DNA of 64,000 nt from Planotetraspora silvatica. Lineage in GTDB: Bacteria; Actinomycetota; Actinomycetes; Streptosporangiales; Streptosporangiaceae. Below, one piece after another: positions 25,863 to 35,072 of this stretch. The translations under genes were made by a program, and so were the position numbers. Where the stretch lies: positions 1 to 64,000 of the forward strand of contig NZ_BOOQ01000046.1 of assembly GCF_016863315.1 (NCBI RefSeq), given 5' to 3'. Position 1 is the first letter of the stretch. Every line of letters starts with the position of its first letter. The notes below the pieces were generated by a model. The model worked only from the letters and a program-made list of their open reading frames with translations. It did not search any database and had not been told where the DNA came from.

Positions 25863-26279
25863 ACTCAAGCAGCGACGCGGCAATGCCTTCGGGTTCAGTA
25901 GGGTCTCCTGTTCGTGTTGGTTGAGCAGTCGACGCTACCAGTGCCAGGCGCGGGAGGACACCCCATTTTGGGACTTTTTCGTCCATGACTTCTCATCTGG
26001 TCCTGTTGTCTGGTCGGCTGGCCACGCAAGGTGTCCCTAGCAGCTGACCTCGAAGAATCGTGCCGTTCGTCGTTCGCGTGTAGCTGCCGAGGGCACGACT
26101 TGCTTGAGCGGCCTACCACTCCTGGAGTAACAAGTGGACTATTTCGACCAGTATTGTGGATGGCTGCACAAGGGTGCTGCGTGCGGCGATGAGCGCATGG
26201 ACGATGGAGGGGGCGCGGGCGGCGGTCTTGGTCGCGACGGCGGCCAGCTGCAGGCCGTCTCGGAGTTTTCTCAGCGTGA

Positions 26280-26485
26280 TGGCCTGGTAGCACACCGGCC
26301 AGCGCAGCGATCAACGCGCGGTCGGACCATCTCAATCTCGGCCTGCGCACCTGCTGGCGTTGCAGCACGGCGAGTTGGTGACGCAACAGCACAATCTCCG
26401 CGTCCTTCCACGCACCCTGCCGGCGGGCCAACCGCATCCAGGCGAACACGCTGACGACGAAGAGATAGACGAACCGCAGTCGCAT
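26280..26485 (-). mobile_element. integrase/transposase N-terminal remnant
   Basis: The first 67 codons read MRLRFVYLFVVSVFAWMRLA, then DAEIVLLRHQLAVLQRQQ and LRWSDRALIAALA. That is the N-terminus of an actinobacterial rve-type integrase/transposase family that begins with a hydrophobic segment and an HQLAVL motif. Homology then stops and no catalytic core follows. It is a truncated mobile-element gene. Confidence 0.7.
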
Positions 26486-26822
26486 GACCGTCCATCATGC
26501 AGCACCACACACATCCCTCGTCCACGAACAGATCCGCATCATTGCAGGTCACACCAGGTGGATGAGGTTATCGGCACCCGTAGCATGAACAGTGCCATCG
26601 CAGTCACATCCTGTAGCTACGTGATTACACAGCAACCATGAGGGGCGAGGATCACCTCCGCAAGCGATTGGGGGCAATCGACGTGCGCAACTCGAACGAG
26701 CTACACGAGCTTCTGATTCCACGAGTGCGGGTCGAACTCCGGCCCCTGTGGCCAGGGCTCGAGGCGTACCTGCGGCGATCCCGTTCGCTGACCCCCGGGC
26801 ACCCGCGGCACAACCATCGTGG
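26486..26822. other. intergenic, nothing recognised
   Basis: About 340 bases between the integrase remnant and the end of the response regulator gene. It is slightly richer in A+T than its surroundings. No convincing frame, tRNA or terminator was found. Confidence 0.4.
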
Positions 26823-27500
26823 TCAGCCGGGGGTGTTCGGGCGGGTCAGGCCCAGGTCGTAGGCGAAGATCACGGCCTGGATGCGGTCGCGGGCTCCGAT
26901 CTTCGCCAGCACCCGGCCGACATGTGTCTTCACGGTGGATTCCGAGAGCACCAGATGCTTGGCGATCTCGCCGTTGGTCCAGCCCTGCCCGATGGCGACC
27001 AGGATTTCCCGCTCGCGGTCGGTCAGTGCTCGCCAGCGGGGATCCATGCTGCCCTCTCGGCCCTGCGGCGCTCCGGGCAGGTGGTGAGCGTAGGTGTCGA
27101 GAAGCCGTCGGGTGAGGGCAGGGGCGATGACGGCGTCGCCCTCGGCGACGGCGCGGATGCCGGCCAGTAGTTCCTCTGGGCGTGCGTCCTTGAGGAGGAA
27201 GCCGCTGGCTCCCGCGCGCAGCACTGCATGGGCGTATTCGTCCAGGTCGAAGGTGGTCAGGACGAGGATGCGGGAGCGTCCTCCGGCGGCGATGATGCGG
27301 CGGGTGGCCTCGATGCCGTCCATGCCGGGCATGCGGATGTCCATAAGGACGACATCGGGCCGTAGTTCGGCTGCCATACGGACGGCCTCGGCTCCATGCG
27401 CCGCCTCGCCGACCACCTCGGTGTCGGGCGCGGTCTCCAGCAGCATGCGGAAGCCGTAGCGCTGCAGGGACTGGTCGTCCACGATGAGGACGGTGGTCAC
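26823..27500 (-). CDS. NarL/LuxR-family response regulator
   Basis: 225 residues: receiver with Asp54 in VVLMDIRMPG and Lys104 in FLLKDARPE, then a LuxR-type helix-turn-helix (about 155-215) with LTDREREIL and LVLSESTVKTHVGRVLAKIGARDR. It starts with a GTG that overlaps the kinase stop by four bases. It is the last gene of a four-gene leftward operon (ABC ATPase, permease, kinase, regulator). Such operons are common in actinomycetes, and the transporter is often a target of the regulator. Confidence 0.95.
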   Translation of the reverse strand: MTTVLIVDDQSLQRYGFRMLLETAPDTEVVGEAAHGAEAVRMAAELRPDVVLMDIRMPGMDGIEATRRIIAAGGRSRILVLTTFDLDEYAHAVLRAGASGFLLKDARPEELLAGIRAVAEGDAVIAPALTRRLLDTYAHHLPGAPQGREGSMDPRWRALTDREREILVAIGQGWTNGEIAKHLVLSESTVKTHVGRVLAKIGARDRIQAVIFAYDLGLTRPNTPG

Positions 27501-28828
27501 GCCGAGCCGCCTGATGTGTTGGGGATCGGGGTGAGGTCGAGGCCGGCCTCCACGATCCATCCTCCACCGGGCGCGGGTCCTGCGGTGACGGTGCCGCCGT
27601 ACAGGGCTGCGCGCTCTCTCATGCCGGCGAGCCCGTGGCCGTCCTCGTGCGACGGCCCGGGCTGCCCGGTGCCGTGGGGCGGGCCGGTGTCGTGGACGCG
27701 CACGCGCAGCTGTGAGCCTGCGACGGTGAGCACCACGTGGGCCCGCGTGTCGGGGCCGGCGTGTTTGAGGGCGTTGGTGAGCGCCTCCTGGACGATGCGG
27801 TAGACCATCAGCTGGACCCCGCGGTCCAGGGCATTGAGTTCGCCGCCGGAGCGGTAGACGATCTGCGGTCCGGCCGCCCGGATACGGGCGCACAGCGCGT
27901 CGAGGTCGGAGATTCCGGGCTGCGGGTTGAGTTCGGGCGCCCCCGTCCGCTCGCGCAGGATGCCGAGCATGCGTCGCAGCTCGCCCAATGCCTGGCGGCC
28001 GGTGTCGCCGATCAGCCGGAGAGCCTCGTTTCCACGGTCGGGGCTGACGCCGGACGCGTACCCCCCGGCGTCGGCGAGGGTGATGATGACGGACAGGTTG
28101 TGCCCGATGATGTCGTGCATCTCGCGGGCCACGCGGGTGCGTTCGGTAGCGGCGGCCAGCCTACTGCGCTGGTCGCGTTCGATTTCGAGCCGGGTCGCGC
28201 GGTCGCGCAGCACCGCGAGCTGGGCGCGTCGGATCCTCACCGCCAGGCCCAGGGCGACGGCAGCGGTGGCGGCGCTGACCAGAAAGAACAGGGCGTCCCA
28301 CACGGACACCGCGGTGGAGACGCGCACGGCGACCAAGGCCAGCGCTCCGGCCATGGCCGCGCAGGCCCAGGGCAGATGCCGCAGTCGTCCGTGCAGCACC
28401 AGGCTGTAGAGAGCGACGAGCAGAGCGACATCGGCGCGCAGTAAAGCCCCCAGGGACCACTGCAGCAGGAACACCGCCGCGATCAGGGCGAACGCCACGG
28501 ACGGTGTCCTGCGCCGCCAGAGCAGGGGAAGCAGCAAGCCGGCCTGCAGTGCCAGCGTGCCGGCCAGCGGCACGTGCGTGAACGCGATCCGCAGCTCACG
28601 CGGATCGCCGTCGTCCACGAGGTCCGGCACGCAGAACAGCAAGAAGACGCCGGCCACCACTGCCGTATCCAGTACCCACGGGTGGTCCCGGTCCGCCTGT
28701 CGCATCAGCTGGCCGACCCGGGCCAGCCGCGCGACCAGCGGGTGACCCTGCAGGGGGTCCGGCCCGTGGTGCGGCAGGCCGGCAGGCACTTCCACTCCGG
28801 CGGTGTCGTCGCTGCTCACAGGTGTCAC
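27497..28828 (-). CDS. NarL-type sensor histidine kinase
   Basis: 443 residues. Four to six transmembrane helices occupy about 52-200, then a HisKA_3 dimerisation domain with phospho-acceptor His238 in VAREMHDIIGHNLSV, and a short HATPase domain with N-box-like EALTNALKHAG and HGLAGMRERA. No extracytoplasmic sensor loop of size is present, so it probably senses a membrane signal. The GTG at 28828 is chosen; another GTG three codons later has a better-spaced AGGTG. It is translationally coupled to the regulator. Confidence 0.93.
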   Translation of the reverse strand: MTPVSSDDTAGVEVPAGLPHHGPDPLQGHPLVARLARVGQLMRQADRDHPWVLDTAVVAGVFLLFCVPDLVDDGDPRELRIAFTHVPLAGTLALQAGLLLPLLWRRRTPSVAFALIAAVFLLQWSLGALLRADVALLVALYSLVLHGRLRHLPWACAAMAGALALVAVRVSTAVSVWDALFFLVSAATAAVALGLAVRIRRAQLAVLRDRATRLEIERDQRSRLAAATERTRVAREMHDIIGHNLSVIITLADAGGYASGVSPDRGNEALRLIGDTGRQALGELRRMLGILRERTGAPELNPQPGISDLDALCARIRAAGPQIVYRSGGELNALDRGVQLMVYRIVQEALTNALKHAGPDTRAHVVLTVAGSQLRVRVHDTGPPHGTGQPGPSHEDGHGLAGMRERAALYGGTVTAGPAPGGGWIVEAGLDLTPIPNTSGGSA

Positions 28829-28908
28829 CTGTCCATGATGTGCGAAGGAACGCCGGCGCGGCGCCAGGCCGAGGCCGGGCACCGCGCGGGCGGTACGCAA
28901 TGACTGTG

Positions 28909-29757
28909 TCAAGCGTCGGTGCGCGCCAGGCGCCAGGCGGCACCGGCCAGCGCCAGCACGGTCCAGGCGAGGAAGACCAGCATCCCGGCCGTGGGCGACA
29001 GCGTGGTGGCGTCGTGGTGCAGGGCGAACATCGACTCGCCTGCGTTGCTGGGAAGGTACGGGCTGATGTTGTCCTGCCAGGCGCTGGGCAGCAGAGAGAT
29101 TAGGCCGGGGATCAGCATCAAGGCGCCGACCAGCACCGAGATGCCGCCTGCCACCGAGCGCAGCAGGGCACCCAGGGCGGTACCGATCACTGCGACCAGG
29201 CCGAGGTAGAGTCCCGCGCCCAGCAGGCTGCGCACCACCCCCGTGTCCGAGAGCGTCATGGCCGCGTTGGTGCCGGAGACGATGCCGCCGGCGAACAAGA
29301 AGGTGGCGAATACACCTGCGGTGCTGACCACGAGAGCGACCAGGCCGAACACCGCGGACTTCGACCACAGCACCGGTAGGCGGCGCGGGACCGCAGCGAG
29401 CGTGGAGCGGATCATGCCGGTGGAGTACTCGCCCGCGGTGACCAGCACGCCCAGGACGCCCAGCGCCAGCTGCGCGAACCTCGTGCCGAACAGGGAGAGG
29501 CTGACGGCGGTGGCGCCGGCGAAGTCCGGGTCCATGTGATGGCCGGAGGTGATCCGGGACTTGTACTGCGCCGCGGCGATGAGGCCGATGCCGACCAGGA
29601 ACAGCAGGCCCAGACCGAGGGTGATCCACGTGGAGCGTAGGGACCACAGCTTGGCCCACTCCGAGCGCAGCACCCGCAGCCCGGTCACCCTGTAGGACGG
29701 ACGTGTGGACCGCGAAGGGGCGGGTGCGGAGGTGTGGGTCGAGGTGATGGTGCTCAT
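28909..29757 (-). CDS. ABC-2 type permease
   Basis: 282 residues with six hydrophobic segments and the family N-terminus VLRSEWAKLWSLRSTWITL. The loop GVLVTAGEYSTGMIRSTLAAVPRR is the recognisable signature of actinomycete ABC-2 permeases paired with CcmA-like ATPases. It overlaps the upstream ATPase stop by one base. The substrate could be a lantibiotic, a cell-envelope antibiotic or a lipid. Confidence 0.93.
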   Translation of the reverse strand: MSTITSTHTSAPAPSRSTRPSYRVTGLRVLRSEWAKLWSLRSTWITLGLGLLFLVGIGLIAAAQYKSRITSGHHMDPDFAGATAVSLSLFGTRFAQLALGVLGVLVTAGEYSTGMIRSTLAAVPRRLPVLWSKSAVFGLVALVVSTAGVFATFLFAGGIVSGTNAAMTLSDTGVVRSLLGAGLYLGLVAVIGTALGALLRSVAGGISVLVGALMLIPGLISLLPSAWQDNISPYLPSNAGESMFALHHDATTLSPTAGMLVFLAWTVLALAGAAWRLARTDA

Positions 29758-30692
29758 CAGGCGACGCTCCTGAGGGTCTGGATGCCCGTGGTGCCGTGGT
29801 ACTCGACGGCGTCCCGGGTCAGCTCCATGAACGCCTCCTCCAGGGAAATGGTCATCGGGGTGAGCTCGAACAACGGGATGCCGTGCTCCGCGGCATAGAC
29901 CCCGATGGAGCGCGAAGACAGGCCGGTCACCAGCAGCTCCTCCGAGCCGGCCTGGCCGGTGATCTCGACGCCGGGCTTCGCCAGAATCTCGCGTAGGCGG
30001 GCCGGATCACTGGTGGCCACCTTCACGGTGTCACCACCGGCCTGGCGAACCAGGTCCTGCACGGTGGTGTCGGCCAGCAGACGGCCGCGGCCGACGATGA
30101 TGAGGTGGTCCGCGACCAGCGCCATTTCACTCATCAGGTGTGAGGACACGAAGACCGTGCGGCCGTCGGCCGCCAGCCCGGTCAGCAAGTTGCGGATCCA
30201 CAGCACGCCCTCGGGGTCCAGCCCGTTAACCGGCTCGTCGAGCATGACGGTCTGCGGATCGCCGAGCAGTGCCGCGGCGATGCCCAGGCGCTGGCCCATT
30301 CCCAACGAGAACGACCCGGCGCGCTTTTTCGCCACAGACTGCAGTCCGGTCAGCTCGACCACCTCCTCCACCCTGCGTCGCGGGATGCCGTGGGTGTAGG
30401 CCTGCGCCATCAGGTGGTCGAAGGCCGACCTGCCGGGGTGGATCGACTTAGCCTCCAACAGCGCGCCGACCTCTTGCAGCGGGGCCCTGTGCTGGGCGTA
30501 ACGGCGGCCGTTGACTATGACCGAGCCACTGGTCGGGGCGTCCAGACCGACGATCATCCGCATCGTGGTGGACTTGCCCGCGCCGTTCGGCCCCAGGAAT
30601 CCGGTGACGGTGCCGGGCCGAACGGTGAAGTCCAGCTGGTCGACCGCCGTCTTATCCCCGTACCGCTTCGTCAGCTGGTGTGCCTCGATCAT
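29757..30692 (-). CDS. ABC transporter ATP-binding protein (CcmA/BcrA-like)
   Basis: 311 residues: Walker A GPNGAGKS, signature FSLGMGQR (a common variant of LSGGQ), Walker B TVMLDEPVNGLDPEG and switch His in SSHLMSE. The C-terminal 90 residues are the usual DUF4162-like regulatory extension. First gene of the ABC/two-component operon. A strong 16-base palindrome lies 113 bases upstream. The organisation resembles bacitracin- or lantibiotic-resistance operons (inference). Confidence 0.95.
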   Translation of the reverse strand: MIEAHQLTKRYGDKTAVDQLDFTVRPGTVTGFLGPNGAGKSTTMRMIVGLDAPTSGSVIVNGRRYAQHRAPLQEVGALLEAKSIHPGRSAFDHLMAQAYTHGIPRRRVEEVVELTGLQSVAKKRAGSFSLGMGQRLGIAAALLGDPQTVMLDEPVNGLDPEGVLWIRNLLTGLAADGRTVFVSSHLMSEMALVADHLIIVGRGRLLADTTVQDLVRQAGGDTVKVATSDPARLREILAKPGVEITGQAGSEELLVTGLSSRSIGVYAAEHGIPLFELTPMTISLEEAFMELTRDAVEYHGTTGIQTLRSVA

Positions 30693-30772
30693 CAGTCATC
30701 CCTACGTGCGCACGGACCAGCCTTCCCGGCCCGCCTCACCTGCAACGCTAGGACCGGGACCAGCGGGATCCG

Positions 30773-30820
30773 TGGTACCGCGGAGCCGAGATCCGAGGAG
30801 CGAGTGGTACCGCGGTACCA
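30773..30820. promoter_or_regulatory. TGGTACCGCGG repeats with 16-base palindrome
   Basis: TGGTACCGCGG occurs at 30773-30783 and again at 30805-30815, where it extends to the perfect palindrome TGGTACCGCGGTACCA (30805-30820). The site lies 80 to 130 bases before the ABC/two-component operon. Direct plus inverted arrangement suggests cooperative binding, most simply by the operon's own LuxR-type regulator. Confidence 0.65.
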
Positions 30821-30953
30821 TCCCGCGGCGGTTCTGGCCGGCTTCGGACGAGCGCCCGGACAAGGGCGGCACGCTCACCCTGCTCCTGGAGGGTGGCGAG
30901 CAAGGCGGGTGAGAGGCAGGGCACGTGCTGTGATGTGCCCTGCCCCCGTCGGG

Positions 30954-32387
30954 TCAGGAGGGCACGGGGAAGCTGACGGGGCTGCGGTGCCCAGCTTTGT
31001 CGATGGCCCGTACGCCGAAGAAGACATTGTCCTTGGACAAGTCGATGCGCACTTCGGTGACGTCGCCGACCGGGATGACGTGGGTCCAGTCCGGGCTGGT
31101 GGTTTCGCGCCAGACGATTTCGTAGCCGGCAAGGTCGGGTTCGGTGCCGCGGGTCCAGACGAGGTCGGTGTCGTTGGTGAGTTGGTCGGTGCGGACCTTG
31201 GCGTTCTTGGGCGTGCCGGGGGCCTGGGCAAGTGACCAGATGGTGGCAGCGTTGACGCGGGCGACGCGGGCGATGTAGGCGAAGTCGCAGAATTCCGGGA
31301 GGTCGCCGAACTGTTTGCCGTTCTCGACGCGTACGTCCTGGTGCTGGTGGTCGAAGTTCTCGTTGGGTTCGGTGAAGCGGGCGGCGGGATAACCCTGTTC
31401 GAGGAAGCCGATGTGGTCCCCGCCGCGCAGGTAGCGGTCGCGGCGGTAGATGATCCGGATGTTCATGCCGGTGGCGTCGTTGTCGGCGACGTTCGTGACG
31501 AAGCGGGCGAGCTGGCGGGCGGGCGAGTCGTTCTCGCCGCCGACCGAGCGGCGGGTGTTGGCCTCGGCGGAGGTCTCGGCGGTGGGCACGCCCTCGGCGA
31601 AGAGCCGGACGGTGCGAAGATCTCGGGTGCCGTCGTCGGCGGTGCTGCTGCCGATGATGTCGTTGGTGAACATCGCCTGCACGTCGGCGGCTACGGCCTT
31701 GTACTGTGCGGCCATGTACCGCGCGCCGTACAGGTTTTGCTCTTCCCCCGCGACGGCGGCGAAGACGATGGTGGCCTTCGGCCGGCGGAGGGACATGACT
31801 CGGGCGAGTTCCATGGCGACGGCCACGCCCGAGGCGTCGTCGTTGGCGCCTGGCGCGTCCGCGGTGGCGTTCATGACGTCGGTGACCCGTGAGTCGTAGT
31901 GACCTGACACCACGTATATCCGGTCAGGGGTGACGGAGCCGCGCAGTGTGGCGACGACGTTGGTGATGCGGGTGGCGGTGGGTATCCGGGAGGCGGGCTG
32001 CTGGATGTAGGACTGCAGTTCGACGGTCATGCGCCCGCCGGACGCCGCGGCGTACTGCTCCATCTCGGCGAAGATCCAGTCACGGGCGGCGCCAATACCA
32101 CGGTCCGGATCTTCCTGGGTCGAGAGGGTGTGCCTGGTCCCGAAGCTCACGAGCTTGCGGACGGTGGCCTCGACGCGTCGCTGGTCGATGTCGCGCAGCA
32201 GAGCGCGCAATTCGGCGTCGGGGTGCTGGTCGGTGGCGGGCCGGCCGGGACCGGTCGGCCGGGTTGAGTCCGCTGCCGCCGGACGGCCGTCGATGGTTAC
32301 CGCAGTCGCGGCGGCTGCGGCCGCCGAAATGGAGAGGAACGTACGACGGCTGGCTTTACTGGGGAGTTGAGAATCTTTGTCATCCAC
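30954..32387 (-). CDS. Tat-exported M28-family zinc peptidase
   Basis: 477 residues. A twin-arginine signal (SRRTFLSIS) precedes the M28 catalytic domain with all zinc ligands visible: His in VVSGHYDSR, bridging Asp in GANDDASG, catalytic Glu pair in AGEEQNLYG, Asp in TNDIIG and the final His in FDHQHQD. The last 90 residues form a fibronectin-III-like domain (TDLVWTRGTEPDLAGYEI), probably for substrate or wall binding. It should be a secreted aminopeptidase-like enzyme. The gene stands alone. Confidence 0.93.
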   Translation of the reverse strand: MDDKDSQLPSKASRRTFLSISAAAAAATAVTIDGRPAAADSTRPTGPGRPATDQHPDAELRALLRDIDQRRVEATVRKLVSFGTRHTLSTQEDPDRGIGAARDWIFAEMEQYAAASGGRMTVELQSYIQQPASRIPTATRITNVVATLRGSVTPDRIYVVSGHYDSRVTDVMNATADAPGANDDASGVAVAMELARVMSLRRPKATIVFAAVAGEEQNLYGARYMAAQYKAVAADVQAMFTNDIIGSSTADDGTRDLRTVRLFAEGVPTAETSAEANTRRSVGGENDSPARQLARFVTNVADNDATGMNIRIIYRRDRYLRGGDHIGFLEQGYPAARFTEPNENFDHQHQDVRVENGKQFGDLPEFCDFAYIARVARVNAATIWSLAQAPGTPKNAKVRTDQLTNDTDLVWTRGTEPDLAGYEIVWRETTSPDWTHVIPVGDVTEVRIDLSKDNVFFGVRAIDKAGHRSPVSFPVPS

Positions 32388-32389
32388 AT

Positions 32390-32830
32390 AGCTGGTTTAT
32401 CCAGAGACGAATACTTTGTCCATGGTCGAATGTGTCCCGTTTGAGCTTCCCCGGCCGTTCGTTCTCGCCGTTCTGCGCCGACGTCCAGGCGGTGGCGGTC
32501 TTGTTGTCGCAGACAGTGGCCGTGTCGGAGAGGACGTCGCCACGTGTGGACGAGTTGGCCGGCAGATTCAGGCTGGTCTCGGCGGTGGAGCCCCCATTGA
32601 CCTCGGTGTGATGTATGCCAGAGATTAGAACACGCGTTCGATGGGCGCGTTGAGGTCGTCGGGGCCGAACTCGGCATCGAGCAACACCTGCCGGTCATCC
32701 TCCGGGATCCACCCCCACAACTTCGCGGTCACGGCGACCTCACGCTCGCGGGGCTGCGGCAGATCGAACCCGGCGAGGGGCGTGTCTCCGGGTGGTGGAA
32801 CAGGAAGCGGCGGGCGCTGTTGACCGCGCA
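32390..32830 (-). pseudogene. two orphan coding-like fragments
   Basis: At about 32390-32625 one minus-strand frame reads NLPANSSTRGDVLSDTATVC and continues to a Cys-containing end, like the C-terminus of a secreted protein, but it lacks a start. At 32625-32740 another frame (AVTAKLWGWIPEDDRQVLL) looks like a separate protein end. I cannot assign either, and both are probably remnants. The codon pattern, rather than homology, is the evidence. Confidence 0.35.
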
Positions 32831-33010
32831 CGAGTTGCTGTAGAGCGCGACGGCTACGCCCACCAGTCCGCCGCGCGCGCCTTCAACACCGAGATGTTCA
32901 TCCGCATGGCCGAGACGTTCGGCCTGCCCATCACCGGCCGCCGCATCTCCGACGAGTGGATCAGCGTCAGCATCGGCACGCCCCCGGACGAGGAACGCCC
33001 CGACGGGTGA
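32792..33010 (+). CDS. small hypothetical protein or fragment
   Basis: A 72-codon frame containing GYAHQSAARAFNTEMFIRMA and GLPITGRRISDEWISVSIG has natural-looking amino-acid composition and a plausible helix. The annotated start is not supported by a ribosome binding site, and upstream sequence in the same frame may be the true N-terminus. Not recognised. Confidence 0.35.
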   Translation: MVEQEAAGAVDRARVAVERDGYAHQSAARAFNTEMFIRMAETFGLPITGRRISDEWISVSIGTPPDEERPDG

Positions 33011-33108
33011 TGTCCAGTGCTTGGCCCGGGGGCTTATCGGGGGACTGTCCCGGTAGGTGCGGCGGTGCCAGGCGCGTGATCCGCTCACGGCTCTCCCCTG
33101 AAGCGGCC

Positions 33109-33162
33109 ATCGATTTGCCTACAGGATTTAGGTAGACGCCTACTTCATGTAGGTAAATCGAT
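33109..33162. promoter_or_regulatory. TetR-type operator upstream of 33171
   Basis: ATCGATTTGCCTACA (33109-33123) and TGTAGGTAAATCGAT (33148-33162) form a 15-base inverted repeat with one mismatch. Between them lies a second nested inverted repeat, TAGG-TAGACG-CCTA. The right arm ends nine bases before the TetR start, so autorepression is likely. Confidence 0.8.
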
Positions 33163-33170
33163 AGTAGGTG

Positions 33171-33746
33171 ATGGTTGTGGTTCGGGCAGGACTGAGCCCG
33201 GAGCGGCTGACGCTCGCCGGTGCGGAACTTGCCGATGAAGCCGGGTTCGACCAAGTGACTCTGTCGGCGCTCGCCCGGCGCTTCGACGTGAAGGTTGCGA
33301 GCCTGTACTCACACCTGAAGAACTCCCAGGAGCTCAAAACCCGGATCGCGCTGCTTGCACTGGAGGAACTCGCCGACCAGGTCGCCCATGCCGTGGCCGG
33401 ACGTGCGGGCAAAGACGCCCTGATGGCCTTCGCGAACGCCTACCGGGACTACGCCCGCGCGCACCCCGGCCGGTACGAAGCAGCCCGGTTCCGGCTCGAC
33501 CCGCAGACGGCCGCAGCCAGTGCCGGCGTCCGGCACGCGCAGATGACACGGGCGATTTTGCGCGGCTACAACCTCACGGAGCCGGACCAGACGCACGCGG
33601 TCCGCATGCTCGGCAGCGTCTTCCACGGTTACGCCAGCCTGGAGGCAGCCGGTGGCTTCAGCCACACGGACGTCGCCTCACAGGAATCCTGGGTGTGGAC
33701 CCTGGACTCCCTCGACGCCGCATTGCGGAACCGGGCCGCCCCCTGA
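33171..33746 (+). CDS. TetR/AcrR-family regulator
   Basis: 191 residues. The N-terminal helix-turn-helix (LADEAGFDQVTLSALARRFD and VKVASLYSHLKNSQEL) is followed by a C-terminal domain with the WHG-like motif seen in TetR_C_33 members (FHGYASLEAAGGF). Start may be GTG 33168, ATG 33171 or GTG 33177. The double inverted repeat immediately upstream is the probable operator. The SGNH hydrolase follows 80 bases downstream on the same strand and is the likely target. Confidence 0.88.
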   Translation: MVVVRAGLSPERLTLAGAELADEAGFDQVTLSALARRFDVKVASLYSHLKNSQELKTRIALLALEELADQVAHAVAGRAGKDALMAFANAYRDYARAHPGRYEAARFRLDPQTAAASAGVRHAQMTRAILRGYNLTEPDQTHAVRMLGSVFHGYASLEAAGGFSHTDVASQESWVWTLDSLDAALRNRAAP

Positions 33747-33825
33747 CCAGCGGCACGCCACCCTTCGAACGGTCCCGCGTACTGACCCGATTCCGCCACC
33801 CACCCAGAACCAAAGGCTTGAGGCA

Positions 33826-35004
33826 ATGAGCACCGATCAGAACTGGATCACCACCCCCATCACCGCCGACTTCCTGCGCGGGCACCTCGAGGTGGAAGAA
33901 ACCGCGCACGGTCTGCTGCCGCACCGGCTGCCCGCCTGGGCGCGCCGCCAGATCCCCGACGACCGGCTGGCCGTGGCCGAGGCCCAGCCCTCCGGCGTCC
34001 GACTGGCTTTCCGCACCCGCGCCACCACCATCGAACTGGACACGCTGCCCATCAAGCGGGTCTACCTGGGCTTCCCGCCTCCGCCGGACGGCGTGTACGA
34101 CCTCCTGGTCGACGGCCGACTCACCGCCCAGGCCACCGTGGACGGCGGAAACCTCAGCACGATCACCGACATGCAGACCCAGACCGCGGAGTTCACCGAG
34201 GGACCGGCGGGCACCGCCCACTTCACCGACCTCCCCGAGGGCGAGAAGAACATCGAGATCTGGCTTCCGCACGCGGAGATCACCGAGGTGATCGCCCTGC
34301 ACACCGACGCCCCCGTTGAGCCGGCCCCGGACAACGGACGCCGGGTGTGGCTGCACCACGGCAGCTCCATCAGCCACGGCTCGAACGCCGTCTTCCCGAG
34401 CACCATCTGGCCCGCCCTGGCCGCGGCCGCCGGCGGCGTGGAACTGATCAACCTCGGGTTCGGCGGCAGCGCACTGGTGGACCCGTTCACCGCGCGTGCG
34501 ATGCGCGACACCCCCGCCGACCTGATCAGCGTCAAGCTCGGCATCAACGTCGTCAACAGCGACGCCATGCGCCTGCGCGCCTTCGCCCCCGCCATCCACG
34601 GCTTCCTCGACACCATCCGCGAGGGCCACCCGACGACACCCCTGCTCCTCGTGTCGCCGGTGCTGTGCCCGACCCACGAAAACACCCCTGGCCCCCTGAT
34701 GCCGGACCTCGAAAGCGGAACCCTCCAGTTCAAGGCCACCGGCGATCCGGCCGAAACCGCCGCCGGACGGCTGACGCTCACGATCATCCGTGAGGTACTC
34801 GCCGACATCGTCAAGCAGCGAGCCACCGAGGATCCGAACCTCCACTACCTTGACGGACTCGACCTCTACGGCGAGAGCGACCACGCCAAGTTCCCGCTGC
34901 CGGACGCGATCCACCCCAGCCCCGAAGGACACCGCCGCATCGGCGAGAACTTCGCCAAGCTCGTGTTCGCGAACAACGGCCCCTTCACCACCAAGACCGG
35001 CTGA
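33826..35004 (+). CDS. SGNH/GDSL-family hydrolase
   Basis: 392 residues. An N-terminal beta domain of about 165 residues precedes the hydrolase core: HHGSSISHGS (nucleophile Ser181 in the GDSL-like block), GFGGSA (block II Gly), KLGINVVNS (block III Asn) and DAIHPSPEGH (Asp and His of the triad). No signal peptide is seen, so it probably acts inside the cell on an ester or acylated sugar. The two-domain build matches carbohydrate-esterase-like SGNH enzymes. It is co-directional with and close to the TetR gene. Confidence 0.9.
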   Translation: MSTDQNWITTPITADFLRGHLEVEETAHGLLPHRLPAWARRQIPDDRLAVAEAQPSGVRLAFRTRATTIELDTLPIKRVYLGFPPPPDGVYDLLVDGRLTAQATVDGGNLSTITDMQTQTAEFTEGPAGTAHFTDLPEGEKNIEIWLPHAEITEVIALHTDAPVEPAPDNGRRVWLHHGSSISHGSNAVFPSTIWPALAAAAGGVELINLGFGGSALVDPFTARAMRDTPADLISVKLGINVVNSDAMRLRAFAPAIHGFLDTIREGHPTTPLLLVSPVLCPTHENTPGPLMPDLESGTLQFKATGDPAETAAGRLTLTIIREVLADIVKQRATEDPNLHYLDGLDLYGESDHAKFPLPDAIHPSPEGHRRIGENFAKLVFANNGPFTTKTG

Positions 35005-35026
35005 CCCCGTACAGCCCCGGACAATT

Positions 35027-35072
35027 ACTCCCATCACCGTGACCAGCATGATCACGATGGAAAAGGCTCACT
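35027..35072 (+). repeat. 46-bp perfect inverted repeat, left arm
   Basis: These 46 bases recur exactly as reverse complement at 36723-36768. The two arms enclose the SnoaL-like gene and the divergent XRE regulator, about 1.65 kb. The right arm is followed by a transposase remnant, so the repeats may be old element ends. Confidence 0.85.

Noticed and set aside
28829-29659. N-terminal extension of the histidine kinase to 29659
   Set aside because: The extra 277 codons overlap the ABC permease in another frame and have no kinase-related content. The kinase begins near the GTG at 28828.
33658-35055. 465-codon minus-strand open frame
   Set aside because: It is antisense to the TetR and SGNH hydrolase genes, which have clear motifs; a GC-rich third-position shadow.
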